This document shows positions 1 through 8,957 of a DNA stretch of 64,000 nucleotides, piece after piece. This DNA comes from Thermobacillus sp. ZCTH02-B1 (GTDB taxonomy: Bacteria > Bacillota > Bacilli > Paenibacillales > Paenibacillaceae). The position numbers and the translations under genes are program-made. The notes under the pieces are model-generated. The model saw only the letters and a program-made list of their open reading frames with translations, was not told where the DNA came from and searched no databases. Location of the stretch: assembly GCF_002159085.1 (NCBI RefSeq), contig NZ_LZRU01000010.1:60905-124904 (forward strand). Direction: 5' to 3'. Each line of letters begins with the position of its first letter. Position 1 is the first letter of the stretch.

Positions 1-20
1 GTGCCGCGTCTTGCAAGCAT
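1..20 (-). CDS. Possible start of next gene after fmt (cut by window edge)
   Basis: Reading the minus strand past the fmt stop, an ATG at 20-18 follows a GGAGG with nine bases of spacing, and the GGAGG lies within the last fmt codons. Only six codons are in the window, so the product cannot be named. In related genomes rsmB or a metallopeptidase gene often follows fmt; that is context only. Confidence 0.25.
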
Positions 21-25
21 CGCCA

Positions 26-973
26 TCATCCTCCGAACGAAGCGCCGGGACTCAAGCGCACGCCCTTGAGCCATTCGGCGGCCGGCATCGCCTTCTTGCC
101 GGCGGGCTGCACCTCGAGGAGCTCGAGCCAACCGTCGCCCGTGGCGACGAAGAGCCGGCCCCCCTCCGCCCGGATCGTCCCCGGAGGGGCGCCCGCCGCT
201 CCGCCCGGCACTTCCGCCGGTCTGCATTTCCATACCTTGAACACTTCGCCGTTCAGCAGCGTGAAGGCGCCGGAGAACGGCACGAGCCCGCGCACCTGGT
301 TGTAGAGCTCGCGCGCGCCGCGCGACCAGTCGAGGCGTTCGTCTTCGCGCGTCAGATTCGGCGCGTAGTTCGCCTCCTCGTCATTCTGCGGCACGGCCCG
401 CGCCGTGCCCGCGATGATGTCCGGCAGCGTGCGGACGAGCAGTTCGGCTCCCGCCTCGCTGAGCTTCCCGAACAGCGTGCCCGCCGTGTCCTCCGGTTCG
501 ATCGGCACCTCGACCTTGCTGATCATGTCGCCGGTATCGAGCCCCTCGGCCATGTACAGGATCGTCACGCCCGTAACCGTCTCGCCGTTCATGATCGCGC
601 GCTGGATCGGCGCACCGCCGCGGTATTTCGGCAGCAGCGAACCGTGCACGTTGATGCAGCCGAGGCGCGGGAGGTCAAGCAGCGGCTTCGGCAGAATCTG
701 CCCGTAGGCCGCCGTGACGATCAGGTCCGGTTTGTACGCGGCGATCGCTTCGATTGCCTCCGGACGGCGCACGCGCTCGGGCTGCAGCACCGGAATCCCG
801 AGCTCCTCCGCCGCCGCCTTCACCGGCGTCGGCACGAGCAGCTTCTTGCGTCCCTGCGGCCGGTCCGGCTGGGAGACGACGGCCGCGACCGTGTAGCCCG
901 CCGACACGAGCGCGCGGAGCGACGGCACCGCGAACTCGGGCGTACCCATGAATACGATCCGGACGTCGCTCAT
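26..973 (-). CDS. fmt: Methionyl-tRNA formyltransferase
   Basis: Formylates the methionine on initiator tRNA using 10-formyltetrahydrofolate, in the cytoplasm, so that translation can start with fMet. The 315-residue length is normal for the family. The N-terminal formyltransferase fold is visible, with the catalytic stretch NVHGSLLPKYRGGAPI near residue 108 (Asn and His of the active site) and the conserved Asp in LDTGD near 144. The C-terminal part (from about 205) is the tRNA-binding OB-like domain. The ATG overlaps the def stop by four bases (ATGA), so the two are translationally coupled; deformylase later removes the group this enzyme adds. Identification is secure. Confidence 0.97.
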   Translation of the reverse strand: MSDVRIVFMGTPEFAVPSLRALVSAGYTVAAVVSQPDRPQGRKKLLVPTPVKAAAEELGIPVLQPERVRRPEAIEAIAAYKPDLIVTAAYGQILPKPLLDLPRLGCINVHGSLLPKYRGGAPIQRAIMNGETVTGVTILYMAEGLDTGDMISKVEVPIEPEDTAGTLFGKLSEAGAELLVRTLPDIIAGTARAVPQNDEEANYAPNLTREDERLDWSRGARELYNQVRGLVPFSGAFTLLNGEVFKVWKCRPAEVPGGAAGAPPGTIRAEGGRLFVATGDGWLELLEVQPAGKKAMPAAEWLKGVRLSPGASFGG

Positions 974-1467
974 GCTTCCTCTTCTTCCCGTTCTTCCGAA
1001 TGTTCCGGGGGAACCCTGTAGACTTCGTCCGCGATGTCGGTGAACAGCACGCCGTTCAGATGATCGACCTCGTGCTGGAACGCGCGCGCGAGATACCCCT
1101 CCGCCTCGACGGTGAACGGGTTGCCGTTCCGGTCCTGACCCTTCACGACGACCCGCTGCGCCCGCCGGACAATGCCGTTAAGGCCCGGGATGCTGAGGCA
1201 GCCCTCGGGCCCGATCTGCTCGCCCTCACGCTCGACGATCTCCGGGTTCACCATCTCGATCAGCCCGTGCTCGTCGCCGATGTCGATGACGATGACGCGC
1301 TTCAGGATGCCGATCTGCGGCGCGGCAAGCCCGACGCCCTTCGCGTCGTACATCGTGTCCGCCATGTCCTTCAGCAGCTTGTGCAGGTTCGCGTTGAACT
1401 TCGTCACTTCCTTCGCGCGTTCCCGCAGGACGGGATCGGGATCCTTCACAATCAGCCTGATGGCCAT
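970..1467 (-). CDS. def: Peptide deformylase
   Basis: Removes the formyl group from the N-terminus of new proteins; a metal (Fe or Zn) hydrolase of the cytoplasm. All three family motifs are present: GVGLAAPQIG (motif 1), EGCLSIPG with the metal-binding Cys (motif 2) and HEVDHLNG with the HExxH metal site (motif 3). The chosen start gives MAIRLIV, the usual N-terminus, 165 residues; a GTG four codons upstream is also possible but sits directly on the Shine-Dalgarno sequence. It lies between priA (22 bases upstream) and fmt (four-base overlap), the standard order in Firmicutes. Confidence 0.96.
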   Translation of the reverse strand: MAIRLIVKDPDPVLRERAKEVTKFNANLHKLLKDMADTMYDAKGVGLAAPQIGILKRVIVIDIGDEHGLIEMVNPEIVEREGEQIGPEGCLSIPGLNGIVRRAQRVVVKGQDRNGNPFTVEAEGYLARAFQHEVDHLNGVLFTDIADEVYRVPPEHSEEREEEEA

Positions 1468-1489
1468 TCGGTTACGCACATCCTTCTGG

Positions 1490-4078
1490 TCACAGAATCA
1501 TTTGCGGGTCGACGTCGACGCCGATCCGGACGTCGCCCGCGTCACGGTCCGCGGCCAGCGCTTCGGCGGCCCGCCGGAAAAGCCCGGCCGCGTCGACATT
1601 TCCCCGATATTTTATCATAACTTGCCACCGGTAGCGATCTTTCAGGCGCGGAATCGGCGACGCGGAGGGTCCGACGATCTCGAGCGCGGTCTCCGCGCCG
1701 CCCGCCAGCGGCCTGAGCAGACCGGCTTCGGCGGCGGCGCTCCTGAGCGCCGCGGCGAACGCCTCGGCCGCCGCGGCGAGCTTCGCCGGATCGGGATGCG
1801 ACAGCGTCGCGAGCGCAAGCCGCGAATACGGCGGATAGAAGAGCAGCCGCCGCGCGCGCAGCTCCTCGCGCACGAACCCGATGTAATCGTGGTGCTGTGC
1901 CGCGCGGATCGCGTAGTGGTCCGGCGTGTACGTCTGCACGACGACCTCGCCGGGGAGCTCGTGCCGCCCGGCCCTGCCGGCCACCTGCGTGATCAGCTGG
2001 AACGTCCGCTCCGCCGCGCGGAAATCCGGCAGGTGGAGCGACGTGTCGGCCGCGATGACGCCGACCAGCGTCACGAGCGGAAAATCGAGCCCCTTCGCGA
2101 CCATCTGCGTCCCGAGCAGCACATCCGCCTCGCGCCGGCCGAACGCCGTCAGCAGCCTCTCGTGCGCCCCCTTCGTGCCGGTCGTGTCGACGTCCATCCG
2201 GATGACGCGGATGCCGGGGAACGTGCGCTTAAGCTCCTCCTCGACGCGCTCCGTCCCGGTGCCGAAATAGCGGATGTGCGGGCTGCCGCACGAGGGGCAT
2301 GCCTCCGGCTGCCGTTCCGCATATCCGCAGTAATGGCAGCGCAGCACGCCGCTCCGCCGGTGGTAGGTAAGCGAGATTTCGCAATGCGGGCAGCCGGCCG
2401 CGTACCCGCAGGAGCGGCACATGACGAAGGTGCTGTAGCCGCGCCGGTTGAGCAGCAGCACGGTCTGCTCGCCCCGTTCGAGCCGCAGCGTCAGCGCCTC
2501 GCGCAGCCGGCGGCTGAACATCGACCGGTTGCCCGCGGCCAGCTCCGCGCGCATGTCGACGATCTCCACCGGCGGGAGCGGATTGCCGAGCGCCCTCCCG
2601 GGCAGCGGCAGCCACTCGGCGGAGCGGAGCGCCGCGCCGGGCGTGACCCGGACGACCGGCCCGCTTGCTTCCCTCGCCGCGGCCGCGGGCACGATCCGCG
2701 CGGCGGCGAAACTTTCGAGCGACGGCGTCGCCGAACCGAGGACGACGACCGCGCCGTGTTGTCCGGCCCGGTACACCGCCACGTCGCGCGCGTGATATTT
2801 CGGGCTTTCCTCCTGCTTGTAGGAGGATTCGTGCTCCTCGTCGATGACGATCAGGCCGATCCGCTCGAACGGCGCAAACACGGCCGAGCGCGCGCCGATC
2901 GCCACCCGGACGCGGCCGTCGCGGACCTTGCGCCATTCGTCGTACCGCTCGCCCGCCGACAGGCGGCTGTGCAGGACGGCGACGTCGCCGCCGAACCGCC
3001 CCTTGAAGCGATCCACCATCTGCGGCGTCAGCGCGATTTCCGGCACGAGCACGATCGCCTGGCGGCCGGATGCGATACACCGTTCGATCGCCTGCAGGTA
3101 TACCTCCGTCTTGCCGCTGCCGGTTACGCCCTGCAGCAGCATCACGGCCGCTTGCCCGCTCTCCAGCGCCCGGCCGATGCGATGCAGCGCCGCGGCCTGC
3201 GCGTCCGTGAGCGGAAGCGGCCCGGTCGGCGCGAACGCGCGGCCGGCATACGGATCGCGGTCCTCCTCGACCGCTTCGATCCGGATCAGCCCCTTGTCCG
3301 CGAGCGCGCGGAACACCGCTTCCGACAGCCCGCTCTCTTCCGGCAGCCGGCGCAGCGGAACCGGCCCGCTCCGCTCCAGCATATGCAGAAGCGCCTGCCG
3401 CTGCTTCGCCAGCCGGGGCGGCATGGCGTCGGCCGCCGACCGGGCGGCCTCGCGATCTTCCGGCGGGAAAGCGGCCAGCACCTTCTTCACCGACAGTCGG
3501 TCCCGGACCCGCACCGATTCGGTCAGGATGCCGGCGCGCAAGGCGCCGACGATCGCGCGCTCATGTCCGGGATACCGCTCCAGCAGCAACTCGAGCTTCA
3601 CCGGCCCGTAACGTTCCAGATAGCGGAACAGTTCTTCCGGCAGCCCCTCCGCGGCTTCCGGCTCCGGGACGTCTTCCCCGTCCCGGGTGCGGCCGTCCCC
3701 GGCCCGCGCCGGTCCGCCGTCCCGGGCGAGGCCGACCAGCCGCTCCGCCCGGCCCTTGAGCGCCGCGGGGATCATCGCCTGCATCGCCGCCGTCCAAGTG
3801 CAGCCGTAGGTGTCGGACATCCAGCGCGCCAGCTCGATCAGATCGGGACGGAGCGGCGGCGTCGGATCGAGCAGCTCGGCGATCGGCTTGAGCCGTTCGG
3901 GCTCCACTTCGGCTTCCCGCGCGAAGCCGACGACGAACCCCTGCACCGTCCGACCGCCGAACGGAACGGCGACGCGGCTGCCGATCCCGATCCACACGCT
4001 CGCTTCCTCGGGCACGAGGTAATCGAACGGACGGTCCGTCTGGCGCACGGCGACATCGACGACGACGCGGGCGATCAC
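1490..4078 (-). CDS. priA: Primosomal protein N' (replication restart helicase PriA)
   Basis: DNA helicase that recognises stalled or D-loop forks and reloads the replicative helicase. The protein has an N-terminal DNA-binding domain starting VIARVVVDVAV, a Walker A motif GVTGSGKTEVY, a DEEH box (VIDEEHESSYKQ), and the cysteine-rich zinc insertion (CRSCGYAAGCPHC ... CHYCGY ... CPSC) typical of PriA, then helicase motifs V and VI (HELPGEVVVQT region). The GTG start is chosen because it overlaps the coaBC stop (GTGA) and has GGGAGG upstream; the longer frame begins with unrelated sequence. About 862 residues, slightly longer than usual, with a low-complexity insertion near residue 130. Confidence 0.96.
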   Translation of the reverse strand: MIARVVVDVAVRQTDRPFDYLVPEEASVWIGIGSRVAVPFGGRTVQGFVVGFAREAEVEPERLKPIAELLDPTPPLRPDLIELARWMSDTYGCTWTAAMQAMIPAALKGRAERLVGLARDGGPARAGDGRTRDGEDVPEPEAAEGLPEELFRYLERYGPVKLELLLERYPGHERAIVGALRAGILTESVRVRDRLSVKKVLAAFPPEDREAARSAADAMPPRLAKQRQALLHMLERSGPVPLRRLPEESGLSEAVFRALADKGLIRIEAVEEDRDPYAGRAFAPTGPLPLTDAQAAALHRIGRALESGQAAVMLLQGVTGSGKTEVYLQAIERCIASGRQAIVLVPEIALTPQMVDRFKGRFGGDVAVLHSRLSAGERYDEWRKVRDGRVRVAIGARSAVFAPFERIGLIVIDEEHESSYKQEESPKYHARDVAVYRAGQHGAVVVLGSATPSLESFAAARIVPAAAAREASGPVVRVTPGAALRSAEWLPLPGRALGNPLPPVEIVDMRAELAAGNRSMFSRRLREALTLRLERGEQTVLLLNRRGYSTFVMCRSCGYAAGCPHCEISLTYHRRSGVLRCHYCGYAERQPEACPSCGSPHIRYFGTGTERVEEELKRTFPGIRVIRMDVDTTGTKGAHERLLTAFGRREADVLLGTQMVAKGLDFPLVTLVGVIAADTSLHLPDFRAAERTFQLITQVAGRAGRHELPGEVVVQTYTPDHYAIRAAQHHDYIGFVREELRARRLLFYPPYSRLALATLSHPDPAKLAAAAEAFAAALRSAAAEAGLLRPLAGGAETALEIVGPSASPIPRLKDRYRWQVMIKYRGNVDAAGLFRRAAEALAADRDAGDVRIGVDVDPQMIL

Positions 4079-5319
4079 CCCGGATTGCCCTCCCGCGCGG
4101 CCAGCCGCTCCGCCGCGAGCCGCATGAGGCGCAGCCCGATCTCCCGCTTCGTAAGAAGCGTCCATTCGGCCGCCCGGCCGCCCGCGTCGAACACGATCAC
4201 GCTGTTCGTGTCGGTATTAAAGCCCGCGCCCGGCTCCGTCACGTCGTTCGCGACCACCAAATCGCAGTTTTTGCGCCGCAGCTTGTCCATCGCGTTCGCC
4301 TCGAGGTCCTCCGTCTCCGCCGCGAAGCCGATGAGGAACTGCCGCGTCTTGCGCCGCCCCGCCTCGGCGAGGATGTCGGGCGTCCGCTCGAGCTCGATCG
4401 TGAGGCGGTCCTCCTTCTTTTTGACCTTGGCAGCGTGGCGCACCGCGGGGCGGTAGTCGGCGACGGCGGCCGCCTTCACGACGATGTCCGCCCCCTCGAA
4501 CCGCTCCATGACCGCGTGCAGCATCTCTTCCGCCGACTCGACGCGGACGATTTCGACGCCGCCGGGCAGCGGGACGGACACGCGCGCCGCGACGAGCGTC
4601 ACCTCCGCCCCGAGATCGCGCGAGGCTTCGGCGATCGCGATGCCCATCTTGCCGGACGAGTCATTCGTGATGTACCGCACCGGATCGATCCGCTCGATCG
4701 TGCCGCCGGCCGTCACGACGACCCGACGGCCCGCCAGCGGCCCCTTCGCCCCGCCGGCTCCCTTCTCCGCAAGCAGCGCCTCGGCGGCGGCCAAAATCTC
4801 CTCGGGTTCGGCCATCCGGCCCTTGCCGACGTAGCCGCACGCGAGCGGACCCGTGCCCGGCTCCGCGAACCGGACGCCGCGCTCGGCGAGCAGCCTCAGG
4901 TTCGCCTGCACCGCCGGATGCGCGTACATGTGGACGTTCATCGCAGGCGCCACGAGGATCGGGGCGGTCGTCGCAAGCAGCGTCGTGCTCAGCATGTCGT
5001 CCGCCAGCCCGTGGGCCATTTTCGCGATGATGTTCGCCGTCGCCGGCGCCACGATGAAGAGGTCCGCGCGGTCCGCGAGATCGATGTGCGAGATGACGGC
5101 GGGATCCCGTTCGTCGAAGATGTCCGTATGGACCGGATTGCGCGACAGCGCCTGGAAGGTGAGCGGTGCGACGAACCGGGTGGCCGATTCCGTCATGATC
5201 ACCCGCACGTCTGCGCCCCGCTGCGTCAGCCGGCTGACGAGCGCCGCCGCCTTGTACGCGGCGATGCCGCCCGTCACGCCGACCACGATCGTCCTGCCCC
5301 GCAGGCTGCCCGTCTCCAT
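4075..5319 (-). CDS. coaBC: Bifunctional phosphopantothenoylcysteine decarboxylase / phosphopantothenate-cysteine ligase
   Basis: Carries out two steps of coenzyme A synthesis: CTP-dependent joining of cysteine to 4'-phosphopantothenate (CoaB) and FMN-dependent decarboxylation (CoaC). The N-terminal flavoprotein half shows GVTGGIAAYKAA, APAMNVHMY and the substrate-clamp cysteine in PLACGYVGKGRM. The C-terminal ligase half shows NDSSGKMGIAIAEA and an AADYRP-like stretch. The ATG at 5319 is preceded by GCAAGGAGGAAT, which fixes the start; 42 residues of the longer frame upstream are not coding. 414 residues, normal. Followed by priA with a GTGA overlap. Confidence 0.96.
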   Translation of the reverse strand: METGSLRGRTIVVGVTGGIAAYKAAALVSRLTQRGADVRVIMTESATRFVAPLTFQALSRNPVHTDIFDERDPAVISHIDLADRADLFIVAPATANIIAKMAHGLADDMLSTTLLATTAPILVAPAMNVHMYAHPAVQANLRLLAERGVRFAEPGTGPLACGYVGKGRMAEPEEILAAAEALLAEKGAGGAKGPLAGRRVVVTAGGTIERIDPVRYITNDSSGKMGIAIAEASRDLGAEVTLVAARVSVPLPGGVEIVRVESAEEMLHAVMERFEGADIVVKAAAVADYRPAVRHAAKVKKKEDRLTIELERTPDILAEAGRRKTRQFLIGFAAETEDLEANAMDKLRRKNCDLVVANDVTEPGAGFNTDTNSVIVFDAGGRAAEWTLLTKREIGLRLMRLAAERLAAREGNPG

Positions 5320-5342
5320 GGACGTCCGATTCCTCCTTGCAA

Positions 5343-5383
5343 GCAAAACGCCCGGCCCGCTCGAGGCGGCGGGTCCGTTTTGC
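5343..5383 (-). other. Hairpin in the coaBC leader
   Basis: GCAAAACG at 5343-5350 pairs with CGTTTTGC at 5376-5383, with further G/C pairing inside, just upstream of the coaBC ribosome-binding site. It lies after the rpoZ terminator. It could be a second weak terminator or a leader structure; function not known. Confidence 0.35.
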
Positions 5384-5443
5384 GATTCCGTGATGCGATG
5401 ACGGCCCGTTGCTCCGGCCGCCAGTCCTTCCGGACCCGGGAAC

Positions 5444-5474
5444 AAAAAAGAACAACCCGCGTCCAGGGGTTGTT
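5444..5474 (-). terminator. Rho-independent terminator after rpoZ
   Basis: On the minus strand AACAACCC (5474-5467) pairs with GGGTTGTT (5458-5451) around an eight-base loop and is followed by CTTTTTT. It closes the remA-gmk-rpoZ unit, so coaBC-priA-def-fmt needs read-through or its own promoter. Confidence 0.8.
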
Positions 5475-5484
5475 GCCGTGTCCG

Positions 5485-5700
5485 TTATTTCGCGTTCTTG
5501 ACGTTCGGTTCCTCTTCGATGACGACGAGGTCGTGATAAATCTCCTCGAGCGCCACGCCGACCGGCTTGTGGGATTTGGGCGATTCCAGCTTCGACTTCG
5601 CGCCGTCCTTGAGCATGCGCGCCCGCTTGGCGGCCGCCACGACGAGCGAATATTTGCTGTCGACCTTCTTCATCAGTTCGTCAATCGACGGATACAGCAT
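5485..5700 (-). CDS. rpoZ: RNA polymerase omega subunit
   Basis: Small RNA polymerase subunit that helps assemble beta-prime and stabilise the enzyme. Starts [10 protein letters not shown], contains [13 protein letters not shown] (the conserved omega core) and [10 protein letters not shown]. The ATG at 5700 has GAGG at a good distance; a GTG three codons earlier overlaps the ribosome site. 71 residues, typical for Firmicutes. Thirteen bases after gmk, and followed by a terminator. Confidence 0.95.
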   Translation of the reverse strand: MLYPSIDELMKKVDSKYSLVVAAAKRARMLKDGAKSKLESPKSHKPVGVALEEIYHDLVVIEEEPNVKNAK

Positions 5701-5713
5701 CCGCATCACCTCT

Positions 5714-6331
5714 TCATGCTTTCTGGATGAGGGGCATCAGGCCCGCGTATTCCCGCACGACCCGGTCGCGCCGGCAATGCTCGGCGATGATGATGCTCTG
5801 GATCCGGCGGCAGGCCGCTTCGATCTCGTCGTTCACGACGGCGTAGTCGTATTCGGAAATCATGCTGATCTCCCGGCTCGCCTCCGACATCCGAGTGTCG
5901 ATGACGGACGGCGTCTCCGTGCCCCTCCCGGAGATGCGCTGCCTCAGTTCGTCCAGCGACGGCGGCAGCAGAAAAATGAATACGCCCTGCGGATAGTTCC
6001 GCTTCACCTGAAGCGCGCCCTTCACGTCGATCTCCAGGATGATGTCCTTGCCTTCCGCGATCGTCCGCTCGACGGGCTCGCGGGGCGTGCCGTACAGATT
6101 TCCGACATACTCCGCGTATTCGAGCAGCAAGCCGCGGTCGATCATCTCCTGGAATTGTTCCCGCGTCTTGAAATAATAGTCCACGCCGTCGGCCTCGCCG
6201 GCCCGCGGCGCACGCGTTGTCGCAGACACCGAATAGACGAGCTCCGGCATCATGCGGCGAAGCGCCTTGCAGACGGTGCCCTTGCCCACGCCGGACGGTC
6301 CCGACAACACGATCAGCAATCCTTCTCTCAT
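5714..6331 (-). CDS. gmk: Guanylate kinase
   Basis: Phosphorylates GMP to GDP with ATP; essential for GTP supply. P-loop [13 protein letters not shown] lies at residues 8-20, followed by the GMP-binding region ([19 protein letters not shown]) and the lid ([19 protein letters not shown]). 205 residues, normal length. Located between remA and rpoZ with short gaps, the standard Firmicute order. Confidence 0.97.
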   Translation of the reverse strand: MREGLLIVLSGPSGVGKGTVCKALRRMMPELVYSVSATTRAPRAGEADGVDYYFKTREQFQEMIDRGLLLEYAEYVGNLYGTPREPVERTIAEGKDIILEIDVKGALQVKRNYPQGVFIFLLPPSLDELRQRISGRGTETPSVIDTRMSEASREISMISEYDYAVVNDEIEAACRRIQSIIIAEHCRRDRVVREYAGLMPLIQKA

Positions 6332-6344
6332 GATGCGCCCCGAT

Positions 6345-6605
6345 TCACTCGTCGTTGTCTTCGTCCTTCACGGACAGGCGGTGCGCCACCGTCTCGGGCT
6401 GCACCGCGGACAGGATGACATGGTCGCTGTCGGTGATGATGACGGCCCGCGTGCGTCTTCCGTACGTGGCGTCGATCAGCATGTGCCGGTCGCGCGCCTC
6501 CTGGATGATCCGCTTGATCGGCGCCGATTCCGGACTGACGATCGAAATGATCCGGTTGGCTGAAACGATGTTTCCGAATCCGATGTTGATGAGTTTGATT
6601 GCCAT
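6345..6605 (-). CDS. remA: Extracellular matrix regulator RemA (DUF370)
   Basis: Small DNA-binding protein that in Bacillus subtilis activates biofilm matrix and osmoprotectant genes by wrapping DNA on an oligomeric ring. The sequence [14 protein letters not shown] and the run [20 protein letters not shown] are diagnostic. The start at 6605 follows CCGGGAGGAGACCTCT; the longer frame upstream is spurious. 86 residues. Usually yicC lies just upstream in this operon; here the next gene upstream on the same strand is yitJ, after a 249-base gap, so yicC has been moved or lost. Confidence 0.94.
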   Translation of the reverse strand: MAIKLINIGFGNIVSANRIISIVSPESAPIKRIIQEARDRHMLIDATYGRRTRAVIITDSDHVILSAVQPETVAHRLSVKDEDNDE

Positions 6606-6854
6606 AGAGGTCTCCTCCCGGTCGTCACACCCGTTCCGCGCGTTCCGAAAGCCGCGGCGGAGGACCGCCGGAATGAACGGGTACGACGCTTGCGCGCATC
6701 GGCGCTGCGTATGCGGGCGGCTTGCACTATTGTTGACAACCGTCGTCCGGTGCATACGTCCGCGCCGCCACCGTTCGGCCTCGGGACCGCTGGGCATCCC
6801 GGCCGGGCCGCGGCGGCTTCCGGTCCGATCCGTGGCAGGTGTAACCATTGGACT
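6606..6854. other. Intergenic region upstream of remA
   Basis: No gene fits here. A TTGTCA with a GCATAC about 19 bases further on the minus strand (6740-6700 region) is a weak promoter candidate for remA-gmk-rpoZ. Nothing else stands out. Confidence 0.3.
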
Positions 6855-8825
6855 CTATTTTAATTCATTTTTGCCGGAGGAACAAGAGATTTCGCACGTT
6901 TCCAGGCGCGCTTTCGCCCGGACGTACCCGGTGAGCCTCACCGTCATGTCATAGAACATGAAAGGCGTCATCAGATAAATGCCGTTGAAAAATTGCAGCG
7001 CCGCGTCCAGGAGCTCCTCCGCGATCCGGATCCCCTCCGCCCGGCCGGCTTCCCCCTCCAGCCCGGCCATCCGCCTGCGGACCTCGTCCGACAGCTCGAT
7101 GCCCGGCACCTCGTTGTGGAGAAACTCGGCGTTGCGGCCGCTCGCCAGCGGCATGATGCCGATGAAGATCGGCACGCCGATGTGGCGGGTGGCGTCGGCG
7201 ATCCGCTCGATGAGCGCGGCGTCGTACACCGGCTGCGTCATGATGAAATCGGCACCGCATTCGACCTTCTTCTCGAGCCGCCTGACCGCCTTGTCCAGGT
7301 GCTTCACGTTCGGATTGAAGGCGGCGCCGACGATGAACCGCGCCCGCTGCCGGAGCGGCTTGCCCGAAAACGCGATCCCCTCGTTCAGCTGCTTGATCAT
7401 CCGGATCATGTCGAAGCTCGTCAGATCGTAGACCGAGCTCGATCCGGGCAGATCGCCGAACTTCGCCGGATCGCCGGTGACCGCGAGCACGTGGTCGATG
7501 CCGAGCGCATGCAGCCCCATCATGTGCGACTGCGTGCCGATCAGGTTCCGGTCCCGGCAGGCGACGTGCACGAGCGGCCGGATGCCGACCCGCTCCTTCA
7601 CGATCGCGCCGAGCGCGAGATTGCTCATGCGCGTCACCGCGAGCGAATTGTCGGCCATCGTCAGCGCGTCCGCGCCCGCATCCCGGAGCGCCCGCGCGCC
7701 GGCCATGAACTTCGTGATGTCGAGATCCCGCGGCGGGTCCAGCTCGACGATGACGGTGGGCCGCCGGCGCACGAGCTCGACGAGCGTCGGATCGTCCCCG
7801 CCTCCCGGAGCCTCGCCCCCCGGCGCGGACGGCGCGGGCTCCGCCGTCACCCGGATCCGCGGCCGGGATTCCGCGGCCGGCGCCGCGTCGGCGGCCTTCG
7901 CCCCGGCATCCCGCATCGCGGCCGCCCGGGCTTGTCCGCCGGCGGGTGCCCCATCCTGCGCCATGCCCGCCAACGCGGAAGCGATCGCCCGGATGTGTTC
8001 GGGCGTCGTGCCGCAGCAACCGCCGATCAGCCGCGCGCCCAGCCCGGCGAAACGCTTCGCGCAGTCGCCGAAGTACGCCGGCCCGGCGGCGTACGTAATC
8101 CGCCCGTCGACGTAATCGGCGCCACCCGCGTTCGGATACACGGAGATCGGCAGGTTCACCGCTCCGCCCAGCGCCTCGATCGCATGCAGGATGCCGTTCG
8201 GACCGCTCTCGCAGTTGAAGCCGACGGCGTCCGCGCCGGCCGCCTCGAGCCTGCGGAACGCTTCGGCGATCGGCAGCCCCGTGTAGAGCAGTTCCGTTCC
8301 GACGGCCGCGAGCTGGCAGATGACCGTCGTGTCGGACCGCTGCCGCACGAGGCGAAGCGCGAGCAGCAGCTCGTCGAGATCGTAGAACGTCTCGAGGAGA
8401 ATGCCGTCCACGCCCGCTTCGAGCAGCGCGTCGATCTGCTCGGCCAGGGCGCGTTCGATCGCCGGGAGCCCGACGGCCCGCAGCCGGCCGGCGCGGATCG
8501 CGCCGACCGCGCCGACCACCCACGCGTCCGCGCCGACCGCCTCGCGCGCGATGCGCACCCCCTCGCGGTTGATGCGCCTGGCTTCGTCCTCCAGCCCGTA
8601 TCGGGCCAGACGCTCCGCGTTCGCGGAGAACGTGTTCGTCTCGATGACGCGCGCGCCCGCTTCATAATATTGCCGGTGCACGGCGGCGATCGTCTCCGGA
8701 CGGGTCATGTTGAATTCCTCGTATGACACGCCGATCGGATGCCCGAGCTGATGCAGGTACGTCCCCATCGCTCCGTCGCCGGTCAGAACCGAAGTCCTGA
8801 GCGCATCCCGCAGAACCGGTCTCAT
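6855..8825 (-). CDS. yitJ: Bifunctional homocysteine S-methyltransferase / methylenetetrahydrofolate reductase
   Basis: Two enzymes of the methionine-folate route in one chain of 656 residues. Residues 1-300 are a zinc-dependent homocysteine methyltransferase: TGDGAMGTYLHQLG at the N-terminus, FNCESG and the paired cysteines of GGCCGTTPEHIRAI that bind zinc. After an Ala/Pro/Gly-rich linker (about 300-350) comes the MetF-type reductase (LDPPRDLDITKFM, DRNLIGTQSHMMGL, FIMTQPVYD), which reduces 5,10-methylene-THF to 5-methyl-THF with FAD. The start at 8825 follows TGGGGAGGAAGACGG. No SAM riboswitch is visible upstream, unlike the Bacillus subtilis gene; only about 120 bases separate it from dapF. 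Confidence 0.93.
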   Translation of the reverse strand: MRPVLRDALRTSVLTGDGAMGTYLHQLGHPIGVSYEEFNMTRPETIAAVHRQYYEAGARVIETNTFSANAERLARYGLEDEARRINREGVRIAREAVGADAWVVGAVGAIRAGRLRAVGLPAIERALAEQIDALLEAGVDGILLETFYDLDELLLALRLVRQRSDTTVICQLAAVGTELLYTGLPIAEAFRRLEAAGADAVGFNCESGPNGILHAIEALGGAVNLPISVYPNAGGADYVDGRITYAAGPAYFGDCAKRFAGLGARLIGGCCGTTPEHIRAIASALAGMAQDGAPAGGQARAAAMRDAGAKAADAAPAAESRPRIRVTAEPAPSAPGGEAPGGGDDPTLVELVRRRPTVIVELDPPRDLDITKFMAGARALRDAGADALTMADNSLAVTRMSNLALGAIVKERVGIRPLVHVACRDRNLIGTQSHMMGLHALGIDHVLAVTGDPAKFGDLPGSSSVYDLTSFDMIRMIKQLNEGIAFSGKPLRQRARFIVGAAFNPNVKHLDKAVRRLEKKVECGADFIMTQPVYDAALIERIADATRHIGVPIFIGIMPLASGRNAEFLHNEVPGIELSDEVRRRMAGLEGEAGRAEGIRIAEELLDAALQFFNGIYLMTPFMFYDMTVRLTGYVRAKARLETCEISCSSGKNELK

Positions 8826-8928
8826 CCGTCTTCCTCCCCAGCGGCGCCCGGGTCCCGCAGACAGCAGAAAAGCAGCCCGGTGAATCCGGCCGCTTCTCCC
8901 GTCCTTCCGGGGCATTGCTCATGCCCTT

Positions 8929-8957
8929 ATGTTAACCGTACGGGCGCCGTCAGGCAA
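8929..8957 (-). promoter_or_regulatory. Possible promoter for yitJ
   Basis: On the minus strand TTGCCT (8957-8952) and TAACAT (8934-8929) are 17 bases apart, overlapping the dapF stop. A small hairpin GGGCAT...ATGCCC (8910-8926) lies just downstream. Moderate match only. Confidence 0.35.

Noticed and set aside
1172..4456. 1094-codon open frame on the plus strand opposite priA and coaBC
   Set aside because: Arg/Pro/Ala/His-rich product typical of the antisense of GC-rich genes; priA and coaBC on the other strand have all family motifs.
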